From Athripsodes cinereus (Eukaryota > Arthropoda > Insecta > Trichoptera > Leptoceridae): 64,000 bases of DNA. The notes under the pieces are model-generated. The model saw only the letters and a program-made list of their open reading frames with translations. It did no database searches and was not told the DNA's origin. The first letter of the stretch is position 1, and the number at the start of each line of letters is the position of its first letter. The stretch is taken from contig OX388307.1 of the NCBI GenBank assembly GCA_947579605.1, forward strand, positions 31,783,237 to 31,847,236, given 5' to 3'. Both the position numbers and the translations under genes were made by a program. Of the stretch, positions 63,690 to 64,000 are shown one piece after another.

Positions 63690-64000
63690 AGTCTGCTCTG
63701 AGGATATTTATATAAAACATTGTTGTTCTAACTACATTAATAAGAAAAATGAAAAAATTTAATTTTTAAAATTGTAAGATATATTTTCTGCAACTAAGTT
63801 CAGATTCATCACGTTTACCAAGTAAATGAATTACCCGAGTTTCCTTCTCGCTAAAGTGTTTTCGTGCAAGACTTTTATTTGTTCTCGTTTATGAATCTCG
63901 GGTGTAGCCTCCGCGGCTTCATAATAGGGTAGGTACCTGCATTAACCCAACCAAATCTCGACATTCGAATATCTCGACATTCCAGTCCGATCCTGATGTC
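63690..64000. other. No recognised feature
   Basis: End of window; no supported gene or repeat. Confidence 0.4.

Overview
This 64 kb window looks like intergenic, transposon-saturated nuclear DNA of an insect, most likely a moth or butterfly (Lepidoptera). The sequence is very AT-rich. It is littered with short repeats such as (TAGG)n/(TACC)n and TACTCGTA, which are common in lepidopteran DNA. It carries Helitrons of the type that starts TCTAATATATAAA and ends in GCTAG, tRNA-headed SINEs, RTE-type LINEs and many TIR elements. I found no host gene exon, no rRNA and no functional tRNA. The species assignment is an inference from repeat style, not from a gene.

Layout. 1-17.5 kb: truncated LINE 3' ends, SINEs, two related hAT-type MITEs (7627-8126, nested in another TIR element, and 11434-11962) and a SINE inserted in a SINE (14.8-15.2 kb). 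17,579-27,500: the most remarkable feature, an LTR-internal-LTR-internal-LTR array (three LTRs of 1782-1785 bp, two internal regions of 2286 bp). It is bounded by one 4-bp target duplication (AACT) and sits in an old LINE remnant. Each internal region has one long ORF, a 350-residue Gag-like protein with a C-terminal hydrophobic segment. No protease, reverse transcriptase or integrase is present. 28.4-29.0 kb: a mariner-like deletion derivative. 29-43 kb: decayed LINEs, foldback elements, a diverged 160-bp tandem repeat, a 20-bp minisatellite and LINE-B copies that carry their own insertions.

42.6-47.2 kb: a stack of nested insertions. Two small Helitrons are present. One carries a LINE fragment with an 11-bp target duplication. 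The other is split by a 2.9 kb element with CAGCA-type subterminal repeats, which itself holds a LINE with a 707-codon reverse transcriptase ORF; the same Helitron also received a LINE-B fragment with a 12-bp target duplication. 48-52.1 kb: hAT-type MITEs built on GGATGC hexamers, including one inserted into another copy of itself. 53-54.7 kb: a 1.67 kb TA-flanked TIR element inside a LINE 3' UTR. 57.4-60.7 kb: an apparently full-length RTE-type LINE on the minus strand with an intact 1039-codon endonuclease/reverse transcriptase ORF and an 11-bp target duplication. 61-64 kb: an old LINE remnant, a second copy of a TA-flanked MITE and a third Helitron.

How the parts work together. The intact RTE and possibly LINE-A could encode the machinery that copies LINEs and SINEs. 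The Gag-only LTR element, hAT MITEs, mariner derivative, TIR elements and Helitrons all lack a complete enzyme here and would depend on enzymes encoded elsewhere. All family assignments come from reading motifs, termini and target duplications by eye; nothing was compared with a database.
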